From positions 558,001 through 622,000 of the forward strand of contig NZ_CP089466.1 of assembly GCF_021233415.1 (NCBI RefSeq): a stretch of DNA of 64,000 nt. The letters run 5' to 3'. Positions 26,943 to 35,534 of the stretch are shown here, one piece after another (the first letter of the stretch is position 1; every line of letters begins with the position of its first letter). Origin of the DNA: Halobacterium litoreum (GTDB lineage: Archaea; Halobacteriota; Halobacteria; Halobacteriales; Halobacteriaceae). A program made the position numbers and the translations under genes. Under the pieces are notes generated by a model, which was not told where the DNA came from, searched no databases, and worked only from the letters and a program-made list of their open reading frames with translations.

Positions 26943-27324
26943 GCCCGGAGCCACGCAGACGACGGTGGTAAGTCTGGGGGCCGCAGTCTGTCGCCGCGGG
27001 CCGCCGACGTCCCGCGGTCCGAACGCCGCCCCACCCCCTGCGTTCGGGTGGAAGGTGAAACTATCACGCCGCCGCAGTACCTAGATTCTCCCGCTATCCG
27101 GCTATCACTTTCACCCCGCTTTGGAGACCTTCATATTGGTTCCGAGTCTACCTACGAGGCACGCAGAATCGGCCGTCTGACGGCGACCGGTACTGGGGGA
27201 CCGAGAACACAACTACTAACCTCCCGTGCCGGCTATGCGTTCGTCGTCATCGAGTGCCGACGTTCCACCAATCCATGATGCTGCAACCACCCACCTCACG
27301 GACTGTATCGCGGAGGTATCGCCA
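26943..27324. other. Long gene-free leader before ribonucleotide reductase
   Basis: These 380 bases carry no credible ORF. GGTGAAA (27052-27058) and TTTCACC (27109-27115) form an inverted pair about 50 bases apart and flank ACTATCAC and GCTATCAC repeats. AT-richer stretches (CTTCATATTGG about 27128, AACTACTAACC about 27211) are TATA candidates. No cobalamin-riboswitch core was seen, although the enzyme uses adenosylcobalamin. The promoter of the reductase must lie here. Confidence 0.5.
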
Positions 27325-30300
27325 ATGAGTTCCCCCGACGTCTCCGCGGACGACTTGACGCTCCCGGTGAAGCGCGTCGACGGCGACACGCTCGAAGACC
27401 GCCTCACCGCAAACGCCTACCAGAACATCCTGCCGGCACGCTACCTGCGCAAGGACGCCGACGGCGAACTCGTCGAACAGCAGGAGGACCTCTTCGTGCG
27501 CGTCGCGAAGAACATCGCGCTCGCCGAGGTCGTCTACGAGGCCGACGACGCCGTCGAGGTTTCCCCGAGCCAACTCAAGCCCGACCACCCGCGCCGCGAC
27601 GAACTCGCGAGCGAGGTGTTCGGTGCCGACGTCGACCCCGACAGCGACGACGAGACGGTCGAACTCACCGAGGACAACGTCAACAAGTTCGCCTACGACA
27701 CGGTCGTCCCGGAACTCGACGACCCCGAGGTCCGCGAGCACGTCGAGGGCGTGCGCGCCGACTTCCAGGACCTCATGGAGGGCCTGTCGTTCATGCCGAA
27801 CTCGCCGACGCTGATGAACGCGGGCGACGAGCTCCAGCAGCTCTCGGCGTGTTTCGTCGACTCGCCGGGCGACGACCTCACGGACATCCACCAGACGGCC
27901 AAGGAGGCCGCCGAGGTGTTCCAGTCCGGCGGCGGCATGGGGTACGCGTTCTGGAAGCTCCGGCCGTTCGGCGACGCCGTCGGGTCCACGGGCGGCATCG
28001 CCTCCGGCCCGGTGACGTTCATGGAGACCTACGACCAGATGTGCGAGACCATCGCGCAGGGCGGCGCGCGACGCGGCGCACAGATGGCCGTGATGCGCGT
28101 CAGCCACCCGGACGTCATCGAGTTCATCCACGCGAAGAACAAGGACGTGAGCCTCGCTCACACGCTCAAACTCAACGACCCGGACGACTACACGTACACC
28201 GAGTTCTCCGAGGCCCTGGAGGAGGCCCGCGACCTCATCGACGACGACGGTCGCGTGCCCGAACACCTCCGGAACGCCGTCGAGGGCCACCTCTCTAATT
28301 TCAACATCTCGGTCGGCGTCACGGACGGCTTCATGGAGGCGCTGGAAGCGGGCGAGGAGTACACGTTCACGAACCCGCGCACCGAGGAACCGCACATCGC
28401 CACCGAGGAGACGAAAGAGATGTACTCGCGGTACGGCCTCGGCCACCACGTCACGCCCGGCGAGGAACTGTCGATTCCCGCCGAGGCGCTCTGGGAGCGC
28501 GTCGTCGAGGGCGCCCACGAGAACGGCGAACCCGGCGTCATCTACCTCGAACGCGTCAACAAGCAACACTCCTTCGACGTCGAGGAGAACCCGGACCACC
28601 GCATCCTCGCGACGAACCCCTGTGGCGAACAGCCCTTAGAGGAGTACGAGGCCTGCAACCTCGGGCACATCAACCTCTCGACGCTCGCCGCCGACGACGC
28701 GCCGGACTGGCGCGTCTGGAGCGAGGAACACGAGTTCGACACGCTCGAGGAGGGCGTCAGTCGGTTCCTCGACGAGGCGCTCGCCACCGAGGAGTTCGAC
28801 CACCGCATCGAGGCGGGAACGCGCTTCCTCGAGAACGTCGTCACGATGTCGGACTTCCCGGTCGAGAAGATCGAGGAGAAGGTCGCCGAGATGCGGAAAA
28901 TCGGCCTCGGCGTCATGGGCCTCGCGCAACTCTACATCCAACTCGGCGTGAAGTACGGCGACGACGTGGCGAACGAAATCGCGCGCCAGGTGATGCGCAC
29001 CATCAACCACGGGTCGAAGGCTGCGAGCCACGAACTCGCCTTGGAGCGCGGGAGCTTCGACGAGTGGGACAACTCCAAGTACGCGAACCCGACCGACTAC
29101 GCCGACTGGTTCGAGCACCACACCGGCGAGGACGCCGACGACTGGGCGGACGGCTACCCGATTCGGAACCACAACACGACGACCATCGCGCCGACCGGCA
29201 CCACGTCGATGGTCGGGAACACCACGGGCGGCTGTGAACCCATCTACAACGTCGCCTACTACAAGAACGTCTCCGACGACGTGCAGGGCGACGAGATGCT
29301 CGTGGAGTTCGACGACTACTTCCTCCGCACCCTGGAGGACAACGACATCGACGTCGACGCGGTCAAGCAGGAAGCCCAGGAGCAGATGTCGAACAACGAG
29401 TTCGACGGCGTCGAAGGCCTCGAAACGGTCCCGGACGCCATCGGCGAACTGTTCGTCGTGACCGCCGACCTCTCCGGCAAGGAACACGCCGCCGTGCAGT
29501 GCGCGTGCCAGGAGGGCGTCGACTCCGCCATCTCGAAGACGTGTAACTTCCCGAACGACGCCTCGGTCGAGGACATGGACGAGGTGTACCGCTACATCTA
29601 CGAGAACGGCGGGAAAGGGGTCACCGTCTACCGCGACGGCACCCGCAGCAAGCAGGTGCTCACGACGCGCGCCGACAACACCGACTTCTCTGAGATGGAC
29701 GAGGACGAGGCCGCCGAGGCGATGGTCGACACCATCGAGGAGACGTTCGGCGGCATCGAGGGCTTCCTCGACAACGACGAGGTCCGCGCCGCGTTCGGCG
29801 ACGACCTCCGCGAACTGCTCGCCGGCGACGAGGACGCCTTCGACGAGGACGACTTCGCGGAGAAGCAGTCCCGTCCCGACCTCCTGCACGGCGTCACTCA
29901 GCGCATCGACACCGGCTACGGGAAACTCTACGTCACCATCAACGAGGACCCCGAGCGCGAGCGCCCCTTCGAGCTGTTCGCGAACACCGGGAACTCCGGT
30001 GGCTTCACGGGTTCGTTCACCGAGGCGCTCGCGAAGACCATCTCGGTCGCGCTGCGCTCCGGCGTCGACCCGGACGAAATCGCGGACAAACTCCAGGGCA
30101 TCCGCAGCCCGAAGGTCGCGTGGGACAAGGGCGAGCAGGTGAACTCCATCCCGGACGCCTTCGGCACCGCGCTCCGTCGCTACCTCGACGGCGACGTCGA
30201 CCGCGCGGCGTACCCCCAGCAACAACACCTCACCGAAATCGGCGACGAGGAGGAGGCGAGCGCCCACGAGACCGACGGCGGCGCCTCGACCGGCGAGTCG

Positions 30301-30477
30301 GCGAGCCTCGGCGGCCCGCAGGGCCCGTCCGGCTCCGGCGACGACGCGACGAAGGACGCCACGCAGTCGCTCATCGAGGCCGGCGAGAGTCCGGAGTGTC
30401 CCGACTGCGGTTCGATGACGCTGTACTTCAGCGAAGGCTGCAAGACCTGCGAGTCCTGTGGCTGGAGCGAGTGCTGA
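27325..30477 (+). CDS. nrdJ: Adenosylcobalamin-dependent (class II) ribonucleoside-diphosphate reductase
   Basis: This 1050-residue NrdJ has the N-terminal cone segment LPARYLRKDADGEL and LSACFVDSPGDDL with a substrate-site Cys. GGARRGAQMAVMRVSHPDVI follows. The thiyl-radical Cys is in NPCGEQPLEEYEACN, and PTGTTSMVGNTTGGCEP lies further on. A Zn/redox tail (CPDCG, CKTCESCGWSEC) ends the protein. It reduces ribonucleotides without oxygen dependence, using B12. The ORF is open 33 codons upstream, but ATG 27325 (MSSPDVSADD) fits the conserved start better. It is a single gene with no neighbour in the same pathway. Confidence 0.95.
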   Translation: MSSPDVSADDLTLPVKRVDGDTLEDRLTANAYQNILPARYLRKDADGELVEQQEDLFVRVAKNIALAEVVYEADDAVEVSPSQLKPDHPRRDELASEVFGADVDPDSDDETVELTEDNVNKFAYDTVVPELDDPEVREHVEGVRADFQDLMEGLSFMPNSPTLMNAGDELQQLSACFVDSPGDDLTDIHQTAKEAAEVFQSGGGMGYAFWKLRPFGDAVGSTGGIASGPVTFMETYDQMCETIAQGGARRGAQMAVMRVSHPDVIEFIHAKNKDVSLAHTLKLNDPDDYTYTEFSEALEEARDLIDDDGRVPEHLRNAVEGHLSNFNISVGVTDGFMEALEAGEEYTFTNPRTEEPHIATEETKEMYSRYGLGHHVTPGEELSIPAEALWERVVEGAHENGEPGVIYLERVNKQHSFDVEENPDHRILATNPCGEQPLEEYEACNLGHINLSTLAADDAPDWRVWSEEHEFDTLEEGVSRFLDEALATEEFDHRIEAGTRFLENVVTMSDFPVEKIEEKVAEMRKIGLGVMGLAQLYIQLGVKYGDDVANEIARQVMRTINHGSKAASHELALERGSFDEWDNSKYANPTDYADWFEHHTGEDADDWADGYPIRNHNTTTIAPTGTTSMVGNTTGGCEPIYNVAYYKNVSDDVQGDEMLVEFDDYFLRTLEDNDIDVDAVKQEAQEQMSNNEFDGVEGLETVPDAIGELFVVTADLSGKEHAAVQCACQEGVDSAISKTCNFPNDASVEDMDEVYRYIYENGGKGVTVYRDGTRSKQVLTTRADNTDFSEMDEDEAAEAMVDTIEETFGGIEGFLDNDEVRAAFGDDLRELLAGDEDAFDEDDFAEKQSRPDLLHGVTQRIDTGYGKLYVTINEDPERERPFELFANTGNSGGFTGSFTEALAKTISVALRSGVDPDEIADKLQGIRSPKVAWDKGEQVNSIPDAFGTALRRYLDGDVDRAAYPQQQHLTEIGDEEEASAHETDGGASTGESASLGGPQGPSGSGDDATKDATQSLIEAGESPECPDCGSMTLYFSEGCKTCESCGWSEC

Positions 30478-30520
30478 CGTAGCGCGCTCCGCTCTCTACG
30501 TTTTCTCTCCGCCGACGTGA

Positions 30521-31399
30521 CTACGCGGTGGCGTCGTCGAGCGACTCGAGTGTCGCCGTGAAGTCGACGGTCGGCGCCGTCACCTCGCCGTCCACGACGA
30601 CCCGCGGAACCGTCGTCACGCCCGCGTCGACCGCCGCCTCGGCGGTCGCCGTCACCCGCTCGGCGTACTCGCCGCCGCTCACCGCGAGCGCCACGTCGTC
30701 GAGGCCGTCGACGCCGGCCACCTTCCCGAACTCCACGAGTTGGGGCGTCGTCGCCCACTCGTAGCGCTCCTGGGGTTGGTTCTCGAACGCGGTGGCGAAG
30801 TACTCCCAGTACGATTCGGGGTCGCGCTCCCAGACCGCGAGGCCGGCGCGCGCGGCCCGCGGCGCGTCCGGACCGAGGAACGGGTCGCCGTTCTGGTGGG
30901 CGACCGCCCGGAACTCCACGTCGAGGTCGCCGGGAACGACGTACTGCGCGACGACGGCCTGGAAGTCGGTGAGGACGAACGCCTGCGTGTACGGGCACTT
31001 CCAGTTCCCGTAGACGGTCGCCGTCGCCGACGCCTCCCCGGTCCCCATCGTCGCGTACTGGTACGCTTCCGGGTCGTTCGGAATCGGCAGGTCGGCGAAC
31101 GACGCCGGCGGCGCATCGAGCTCACTCGCCGCGCGAATCTGGTAGCCCGTCTCCTCCTCGCCGTCCCCCGACGCGTTCCCGTCGTTCGTCGTGGACTGGG
31201 CCGTCGTGTCAGTCGTGGACTGCGCGGTCGAATCGGTCGCGGTGGTCGGTGTCACCGACTCGTTCGCCGGCGTCGTTCGCGTCGCGTTCCCGCTCTCGTC
31301 CGCTGTCTGGTCGTCCAAAACGCCGCTACAGCCGGCAAGGGAACTCGCGAGCGCGGCGGAGAGGCCGAGCAGTCGTCGGCGCGTCGTGTCGTCTGTCAC
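30521..31399 (-). CDS. DsbA/thioredoxin-fold lipoprotein with a CPYT site
   Basis: This 292-residue exported protein has RRRLLGLSAALASSLAGC, a Tat-type signal with a lipobox Cys at about 25. A Thr/Ser-rich linker follows to about 85. The DsbA-like domain starts ATVYGNWKCPYTQAFVL. The active site is CPYT, not CPYC, so only one Cys of the pair remains. The cis-Pro loop is TTVPRVVVDGE near the C-terminus. It acts outside the membrane, perhaps as a disulphide reductase/isomerase or a binding protein. GTG start, chosen because it begins the signal peptide. Confidence 0.85.
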   Translation of the reverse strand: MTDDTTRRRLLGLSAALASSLAGCSGVLDDQTADESGNATRTTPANESVTPTTATDSTAQSTTDTTAQSTTNDGNASGDGEEETGYQIRAASELDAPPASFADLPIPNDPEAYQYATMGTGEASATATVYGNWKCPYTQAFVLTDFQAVVAQYVVPGDLDVEFRAVAHQNGDPFLGPDAPRAARAGLAVWERDPESYWEYFATAFENQPQERYEWATTPQLVEFGKVAGVDGLDDVALAVSGGEYAERVTATAEAAVDAGVTTVPRVVVDGEVTAPTVDFTATLESLDDATA

Positions 31400-31533
31400 A
31401 CCCCCTCGTCGGGCGTCCACGGCTTTCACTACCAGACCGATAAACGCGCCAACAGTCGGTCGCTCCGGGCTTATCATCCCGTTAATCGCGGCACGTGAGA
31501 ACTGTTTTGTCGGCGGAAGCCGTCGTTCCGGGC

Positions 31534-31659
31534 GTGGGAGCAGACCGCACCGCGCCGTCGTGCCCGATGTGCGACGAGCCGCTGTTCAAGCGCCACTGCA
31601 AGTACGTCTGCCCGACGCACGGCGTCGTCGTCGACTGCTCGGACCCGTTCACGTTCTGA
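31534..31659 (+). CDS. Short zinc-finger protein (41 residues)
   Basis: MGADRTAPSCPMCDEPLFK, then RHCKYVCPTHGVVVDCSDPF: a CPMC knuckle, a CKYVCPTHG unit and a final Cys make a compact zinc-binding domain. The high density of metal ligands in an otherwise polar 41-residue chain supports a real gene below normal length cut-offs. GTG start; a TTTTG box lies about 25-30 bases upstream. Its stop is immediately followed by that of the convergent TVP38-like gene. The function is unknown. Confidence 0.7.
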   Translation: MGADRTAPSCPMCDEPLFKRHCKYVCPTHGVVVDCSDPFTF

Positions 31660-32280
31660 CTACGCGCGCAGCCGGCGGTAGGCGACCGGCCCGAGCAACA
31701 GCGCGGCGGCGAGCACGCCGCCCGCGACGAACGCCGGGTCGACGTGCGCCGCGCGCAGCCGGAAGTCCTCCAGCCCGCTCCCGAGCGCGACCGCGGCGAC
31801 CACCCACGGGAGTTCGCCGACGAGCGTGCCCGCCGCGAACTGCCGCCCGGAGACGCCGCCCGAGCCAGCCGCGGCGGAGACCGCCTCTGGCGGCGTCGGC
31901 GCGAGGCGCGCCGCGACGACACCGCGGAGACCGCCGGTCGCGCCGAAGAACCGCCGACTCCCGTCCGACAGCCGACCGAAGAACCGTCCGTCGTCGGGCG
32001 CGCGCCGTCCCGCGACGAACGGCGGGACGCTCGTCGCGACGGCGCCGACGAGTGCTATCGGCACGCCCACTAGCAGGCCGTACTTGAAGCCGACGAGCGC
32101 GGACACGACGCTGATTGGCCACCCGAGGAACGGCCGCACCGCGTAGATGCCGACGAGGAAGACGGGGAACCACGGGCTGGCGACCGCCGCGCGCAGGACG
32201 CCGAGCGCGCGACTCGGCCGGACGACGACGGCGGCGAGGACGAGCGCCGCGACGGCGACGCCGGCCGCGTATCGCTTCAT
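31660..32280 (-). CDS. TVP38/TMEM64 (DedA-related) membrane protein
   Basis: This 206-residue polytopic protein has about five hydrophobic segments. It has the family core: FLGWPISVVSALVGFKYGLL (re-entrant region), a basic cytosolic loop (FVAGRRAPDDGRFFGRL), GLRGVVAARLAPTPPEAVSAA (second re-entrant region with the conserved Arg) and GTLVGELPWVVAAVALGSGL. The family is proposed to be lipid scramblases or membrane transporters; the substrate is not predictable. It starts 80 bases from the divergent gene at 32361. Confidence 0.85.
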   Translation of the reverse strand: MKRYAAGVAVAALVLAAVVVRPSRALGVLRAAVASPWFPVFLVGIYAVRPFLGWPISVVSALVGFKYGLLVGVPIALVGAVATSVPPFVAGRRAPDDGRFFGRLSDGSRRFFGATGGLRGVVAARLAPTPPEAVSAAAGSGGVSGRQFAAGTLVGELPWVVAAVALGSGLEDFRLRAAHVDPAFVAGGVLAAALLLGPVAYRRLRA

Positions 32281-32360
32281 CGCGCCCCGCTATCCGGGGG
32301 AGGCGTTTAACGTCTGCCATCCGCGCAAGCGTCAAGTGCGCGCTCCACGCACGTCGAGAC

Positions 32361-32747
32361 ATGGGCGACGGCGACGCGTCGGGACGCGAACGAGACGACG
32401 ACCCCGTCGAGGTCGGCGTGGAACTGCTCTCGAAACTGGAGTTCGAGTCGCTGTCGGTCGCCGAAGCCATCGACCGCATCGAGACGGTCACGACTCACCC
32501 CCGGACCACGCGCCGGATTCTCGACGAGGCCGAGGCACGCGGCGTCGTGGAGCGCGACAGCGGCCGCGTCTACCCGCAGGGCGGCGGCTACGTCTCCTTC
32601 CAGTCCGACGTGTTCACGAAAGAGGGCGACTTCTCGTGTCGGCGCTGCGGGTCGTCGCTGTCGACGGGGCACTTCGTTCGACTCGATTCGGGCGAACTCG
32701 GGCCCTTCGGCTCCTCGTGCATCCGGAAGGTCACTGGTCGCGACTGA
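32361..32747 (+). CDS. Winged-helix and zinc-ribbon protein, conserved hypothetical
   Basis: This 128-residue protein has an N-terminal helical HTH-like part (LSVAEAIDRIETVTTHPRTTR, then ILDEAEARGVVERDSGRVYPQ, a wing) and a C-terminal treble-clef or ribbon (FSCRRCGSSLSTGHFVRL ... GPFGSSCIRKV) with three to four Cys. A DNA- or RNA-binding regulator is plausible. The start is the ATG of MGDGDASG. Its end overlaps the convergent gene at 32731 by 17 bases. Confidence 0.75.
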   Translation: MGDGDASGRERDDDPVEVGVELLSKLEFESLSVAEAIDRIETVTTHPRTTRRILDEAEARGVVERDSGRVYPQGGGYVSFQSDVFTKEGDFSCRRCGSSLSTGHFVRLDSGELGPFGSSCIRKVTGRD

Positions 32748-33777
32748 GTTCGCGGAGCGCGTCGAGGCGCTCGCGTTGCTCCGCGAGCACGGTCTGCTGG
32801 GCGTCGATGACGGCCTGCTGTTGGTCGATGACCTCCTGTTGGCTGTCGACGGTCTCCGCGAGGTCCGCGATAGCGGCCTCCAGTTGGTCTAACTCCGCGT
32901 CGAGTTCATCGGGGTCGACCGGCGGCTCGACTTTCTCCGCCGCCGTCTGGAAGCCGCTGGACGCGAACTCGTCGCTCGCACCGTCGTCCGACGCCGGCTC
33001 GCCGGTCGTCGGCTCCGACGCTCGGTCGGGTTCGGGTTCCGCCGCGCTCTCCTCGTCGTCCTCGCCGACGCCGCTCGTGTCGATGGGGTCGACGCCGCCG
33101 CCGAACGACACCTCATCGACTTCCTCTTCGGGCGACTCGTCGACGTTCATGCGCTCGAACTCCGCGGCGTTCGCCGCGTCGTGGAACGCGAACACCGCCT
33201 CCTCGACGGTCTCGCGGACGTCCCGGAACTCCTCGCTGGGCGCCTTGATGCGCTCGGTGCGGCCCGTGGTTTCGAGGACGAGTTGGCTCGCGACGCTCCC
33301 CTCCTCGACGTCGATGCCGGTCACCGTCTCGAAATCTATCTCCTCGTGGTCTGGCCCCCACATCGCCGCGCCGACGTGTTTCACGACGCGGTCGCTGGTC
33401 ACGACGAGCGTGAGTTCGCTGAACCGGAACGTGCGCTTGACCGTCTCGCCCGGCCCCGTGACGCCCGCCGCGTTCAGCACGCCCGCGAGCACGGGGTGGA
33501 GCACGTCGTCGAGTTTCTTCGACGGGACGGAGAACGTGTCGTCGCCGTCCAGTCCGTAGTCCATCGTCACCTTCGCCTTCCGGCGGCCCTCGCTGACCTC
33601 GATGCGTTCCGCGTCGTGGGGGTACTCGTCGACGCCCTCGTCGCTCAGCAGGCCGTCTGCCTTGTAGACGACGGTGCGCGTCGGCGTGACGAACAGCGCG
33701 TCCTCCCCCTTCAGGGGGACGTGCGCGGCGACGTCCTCGTCCTCGAGTGACGACTGGACGAGCGCGGGTGCGTTCAT
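32731..33777 (-). CDS. Haloarchaeal cytosolic protein with PH-like repeats and a coiled coil
   Basis: This 348-residue protein has two consecutive beta-rich units in the N-terminal 200 residues (FVTPTRTVVYKADGLLSDEG and LTLVVTSDRVVKHVGAAMWG). They look like PH/GRAM-type domains. A long acidic disordered linker (210-285) follows. The C-terminal coiled coil consists of Gln-rich heptads (DSQQEVIDQQQAVIDAQQ, about 310-330). A scaffold or oligomeric regulator is an inference. The ATG at 33777 begins a conserved MNAPALVQSSLEDED; the upstream ORF extension runs into the tRNA promoter. Confidence 0.78.
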   Translation of the reverse strand: MNAPALVQSSLEDEDVAAHVPLKGEDALFVTPTRTVVYKADGLLSDEGVDEYPHDAERIEVSEGRRKAKVTMDYGLDGDDTFSVPSKKLDDVLHPVLAGVLNAAGVTGPGETVKRTFRFSELTLVVTSDRVVKHVGAAMWGPDHEEIDFETVTGIDVEEGSVASQLVLETTGRTERIKAPSEEFRDVRETVEEAVFAFHDAANAAEFERMNVDESPEEEVDEVSFGGGVDPIDTSGVGEDDEESAAEPEPDRASEPTTGEPASDDGASDEFASSGFQTAAEKVEPPVDPDELDAELDQLEAAIADLAETVDSQQEVIDQQQAVIDAQQTVLAEQRERLDALRELSRDQ

Positions 33778-33870
33778 GCACGTTGGATGCCACCGCCTCG
33801 GCTTAAACCCGGCGGGTGCGTCGACGCAGATGAGAACGTTAAAGAACGGCCTCCCCCTACCCGGAATTGA

Positions 33871-34028
33871 GCCCGGGTGGCTTAGCTGGTCATAGCGCCG
33901 CACTCATAGGGTTCCGAGCTTCGGTGCGGCATCCCACTGCCACGTGGATGCTCAGCATGTCCGCGAGGCCCGCCGAGCCTCGAACCTGGGACATGCGGAG
34001 ATCGAGGGTTCAAAACCCTCCCCGGGCA
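33871..34028 (+). tRNA. Elongator tRNA-Met (CAT) with an 84-base intron
   Basis: The 5' exon is 33871-33908 and the 3' exon 33993-34028; together they give a 74-base cloverleaf. The acceptor stem is GCCCGGG/CCCGGGC, the anticodon stem CCGCA/TGCGG with loop CTCATAA, the T-arm GAGGG-TTCAAAA-CCCTC, and the discriminator A. The intron (33909-33992) lies between positions 37 and 38, the canonical place. Its ends (GGGTTCCGAG and CTCGAACCT) pair as in a bulge-helix-bulge. No CCA is encoded. Confidence 0.95.
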
Positions 34029-34231
34029 CTTCTCTCGACGCAACGACGAACGCTAGCGAGGAGTCTATCGGAGAACCTACGCTCTCAATCTCACTCTTGG
34101 TTCGTGCGAGTCGCCGGGTGTGCCGTCGGCTGTCCTCCTGCGTGGGTTTCGGGAGCGGTCGACGGCGGCCCGACGGGTCGCCAGAGCCACCGCGGCAAAG
34201 CTTTATTGACCAATTCTTGGTACGTGGTGTC
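34029..34231. other. Gene-free spacer between tRNA-Met and the modification island
   Basis: No ORF or RNA gene is visible. The base composition is less GC-rich than average. A TATA-like GCTTTATTGA (34200-34209) lies 23-32 bases before the ATG of the winged-helix gene at 34232 and is its promoter. I looked here and up to 36470 for a copy of the tRNA 3' end (an integration scar) and did not see one. Confidence 0.5.
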
Positions 34232-34504
34232 ATGAGTCAGAACAAGGTTTACCGGGCGCTGATGCACCTCGGAGAGCGGACGACGACTAGCGAACTCCGG
34301 ACGTATCTCGAGGACGAGTACCCCGACTCGAAGTTGCACCTGTACGCCTCGGACCGACTCCGGAAGCTGGAGGAGAAGGGCGTCGTCGAAATCGACGACG
34401 ACACACAGCCGTTCGAGGTACGCCTTCTCGACGACGACTGGGAGGGGATACCGAGTTCGCTAGCGAATCGGAGCTTCCCCCCGGAATCGGGGGATTCGGG
34501 GTGA
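34232..34504 (+). CDS. Small winged-helix protein, possible regulator of the island
   Basis: This 90-residue protein has an N-terminal winged helix (MSQNKVYRALMHLGERTTT, then SELRTYLEDEYPDSKLHLYA, then RLRKLEEKGVVEIDDDT, the wing) and a short polar tail. The start is fixed by the TATA box. It is convergent with the methyltransferase, with a 47-base gap holding two copies of CCGCTACACGC. It may control the restriction-modification pair, but there is no direct evidence. It is not a classical xenobiotic-type C protein. Confidence 0.7.
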   Translation: MSQNKVYRALMHLGERTTTSELRTYLEDEYPDSKLHLYASDRLRKLEEKGVVEIDDDTQPFEVRLLDDDWEGIPSSLANRSFPPESGDSG

Positions 34505-34551
34505 GCCGCTACACGCCACGGGGTGCCGTACGCTCCGCTACACGCTCGAAA

Positions 34552-35343
34552 TTACGAACTGAACTCGCTCAGCGAAGTCGACTCCGCTTGCTCCTCCGAG
34601 AACACGTCTCCCGCGTCGGCCAGCGAGTCGACGGTCGACTCGAACACGTCCTTCGCGTTCTCGTTCAAGTCACCGAGTACCGCGTCCCTTCCGAGGGAAC
34701 TGGCCGCGATGCCGACGCTCCCGGACCCCGCGAGCGGGTCGAACACGGTGTCTCCCGGTTGCGTGAAGTGCTCCAGGAGGATGCCGACGACCTTCACCGG
34801 TAGCCGGGTCGGGTACTTCGGCATCTCCTTCAGGTAGTTGCGTTTGACGTCCAGCACCGAGAGGTTCGCTTCGCCCTCTTCACAGTGGTCGAACGAGCAC
34901 TCGTTCGTGTAGTACCAGTCGTCGCCTTTCACGAGCCAGAACAGCTCGTACACGTTGTGCGCGGGACGCTTCTTGCAGTAGGGCGCGAAGTTGTACGTCC
35001 AGTACAGCTTCCCCTCCAGTCGCCACGTGTCGTGGTCGAGGGCGGCCTGGTGGAGGCGGTGGCTGTTGTCCATGCCGGAGAAGACGATGGCTTGCCCGTC
35101 GTCGACCGTGTTCGCTGCGAGGCAGTCGAACAGCTGTTCGATTCTGTCGTCGTACTGGTCGACGTCCCACTCGACGTATCCGTCGACGACGCGGGATTCG
35201 TCGCGGTTGTAGTTCCCGGCTTTGCCGTCGAAGTTCAGGCCGAACGGCGGGTCACAAATCGCGATGTCCGCATCCACGCCGCTCCAATCACGCATGTCGT
35301 GTAACTCGTAGTTGAGGTCCCCATAGACATCGCCGGTAGCCAT
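34552..35343 (-). CDS. Beta-class DNA N4-cytosine/N6-adenine methyltransferase
   Basis: This 263-residue protein has the catalytic motif IV ICDPPFGLNFDG near residue 30, a central target-recognition region (YNRDESRVVDGYVEWDVDQY and later GKLYWTYNFAPYCKKRP), and the AdoMet-binding motif I near the C-terminus (GDTVFDPLAGSGSVGIAA, then DAVLGDLNENA). This catalytic-before-AdoMet order is the beta group. A TATA-like GATTTAAGC on the minus strand (35371-35379) supports the ATG at 35343. It is divergent from the probable nuclease gene. The target site is unknown. Confidence 0.9.
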   Translation of the reverse strand: MATGDVYGDLNYELHDMRDWSGVDADIAICDPPFGLNFDGKAGNYNRDESRVVDGYVEWDVDQYDDRIEQLFDCLAANTVDDGQAIVFSGMDNSHRLHQAALDHDTWRLEGKLYWTYNFAPYCKKRPAHNVYELFWLVKGDDWYYTNECSFDHCEEGEANLSVLDVKRNYLKEMPKYPTRLPVKVVGILLEHFTQPGDTVFDPLAGSGSVGIAASSLGRDAVLGDLNENAKDVFESTVDSLADAGDVFSEEQAESTSLSEFSS

Positions 35344-35448
35344 TGCTCTGGGTTACTCAGCAGCGGAGCTTAAATCTGTTGTTGCGCCGGGAGAGCAGTA
35401 GCGCAGGCGACTGTTCGGAGCACTGACGACCCGTGTCGAACTCGCGGT

Positions 35449-35476
35449 CTCCCGCGGTCCGTGTGCTCCGCGGGAG
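35449..35476. promoter_or_regulatory. Inverted repeat between methyltransferase and nuclease genes
   Basis: CTCCCGCGG (35449-35457) and CCGCGGGAG (35468-35476) form a perfect 9-base inverted repeat with a 10-base spacer. It lies just upstream of the TATA-like CTTCAAATC (about 35500-35508) of the 35535 gene and between the two divergent promoters. It is a good operator candidate for coordinating methylase and nuclease expression. Confidence 0.5.
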
Positions 35477-35534
35477 GCGGAGACGTGTCGGAACGCAATC
35501 TTCAAATCCGGACACCGAAGCTTCTGAACAGAGT

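Noticed and set aside
26943-27324. Cobalamin riboswitch before the B12-dependent ribonucleotide reductase
   Set aside because: No B12-box-like conserved core was found; only a weak distant inverted pair.
33909-33992. tRNA-Met intron as a box C/D guide RNA
   Set aside because: No convincing C (RTGATGA) or D (CTGA) box pair; the CTGA-like bases are not positioned for one.
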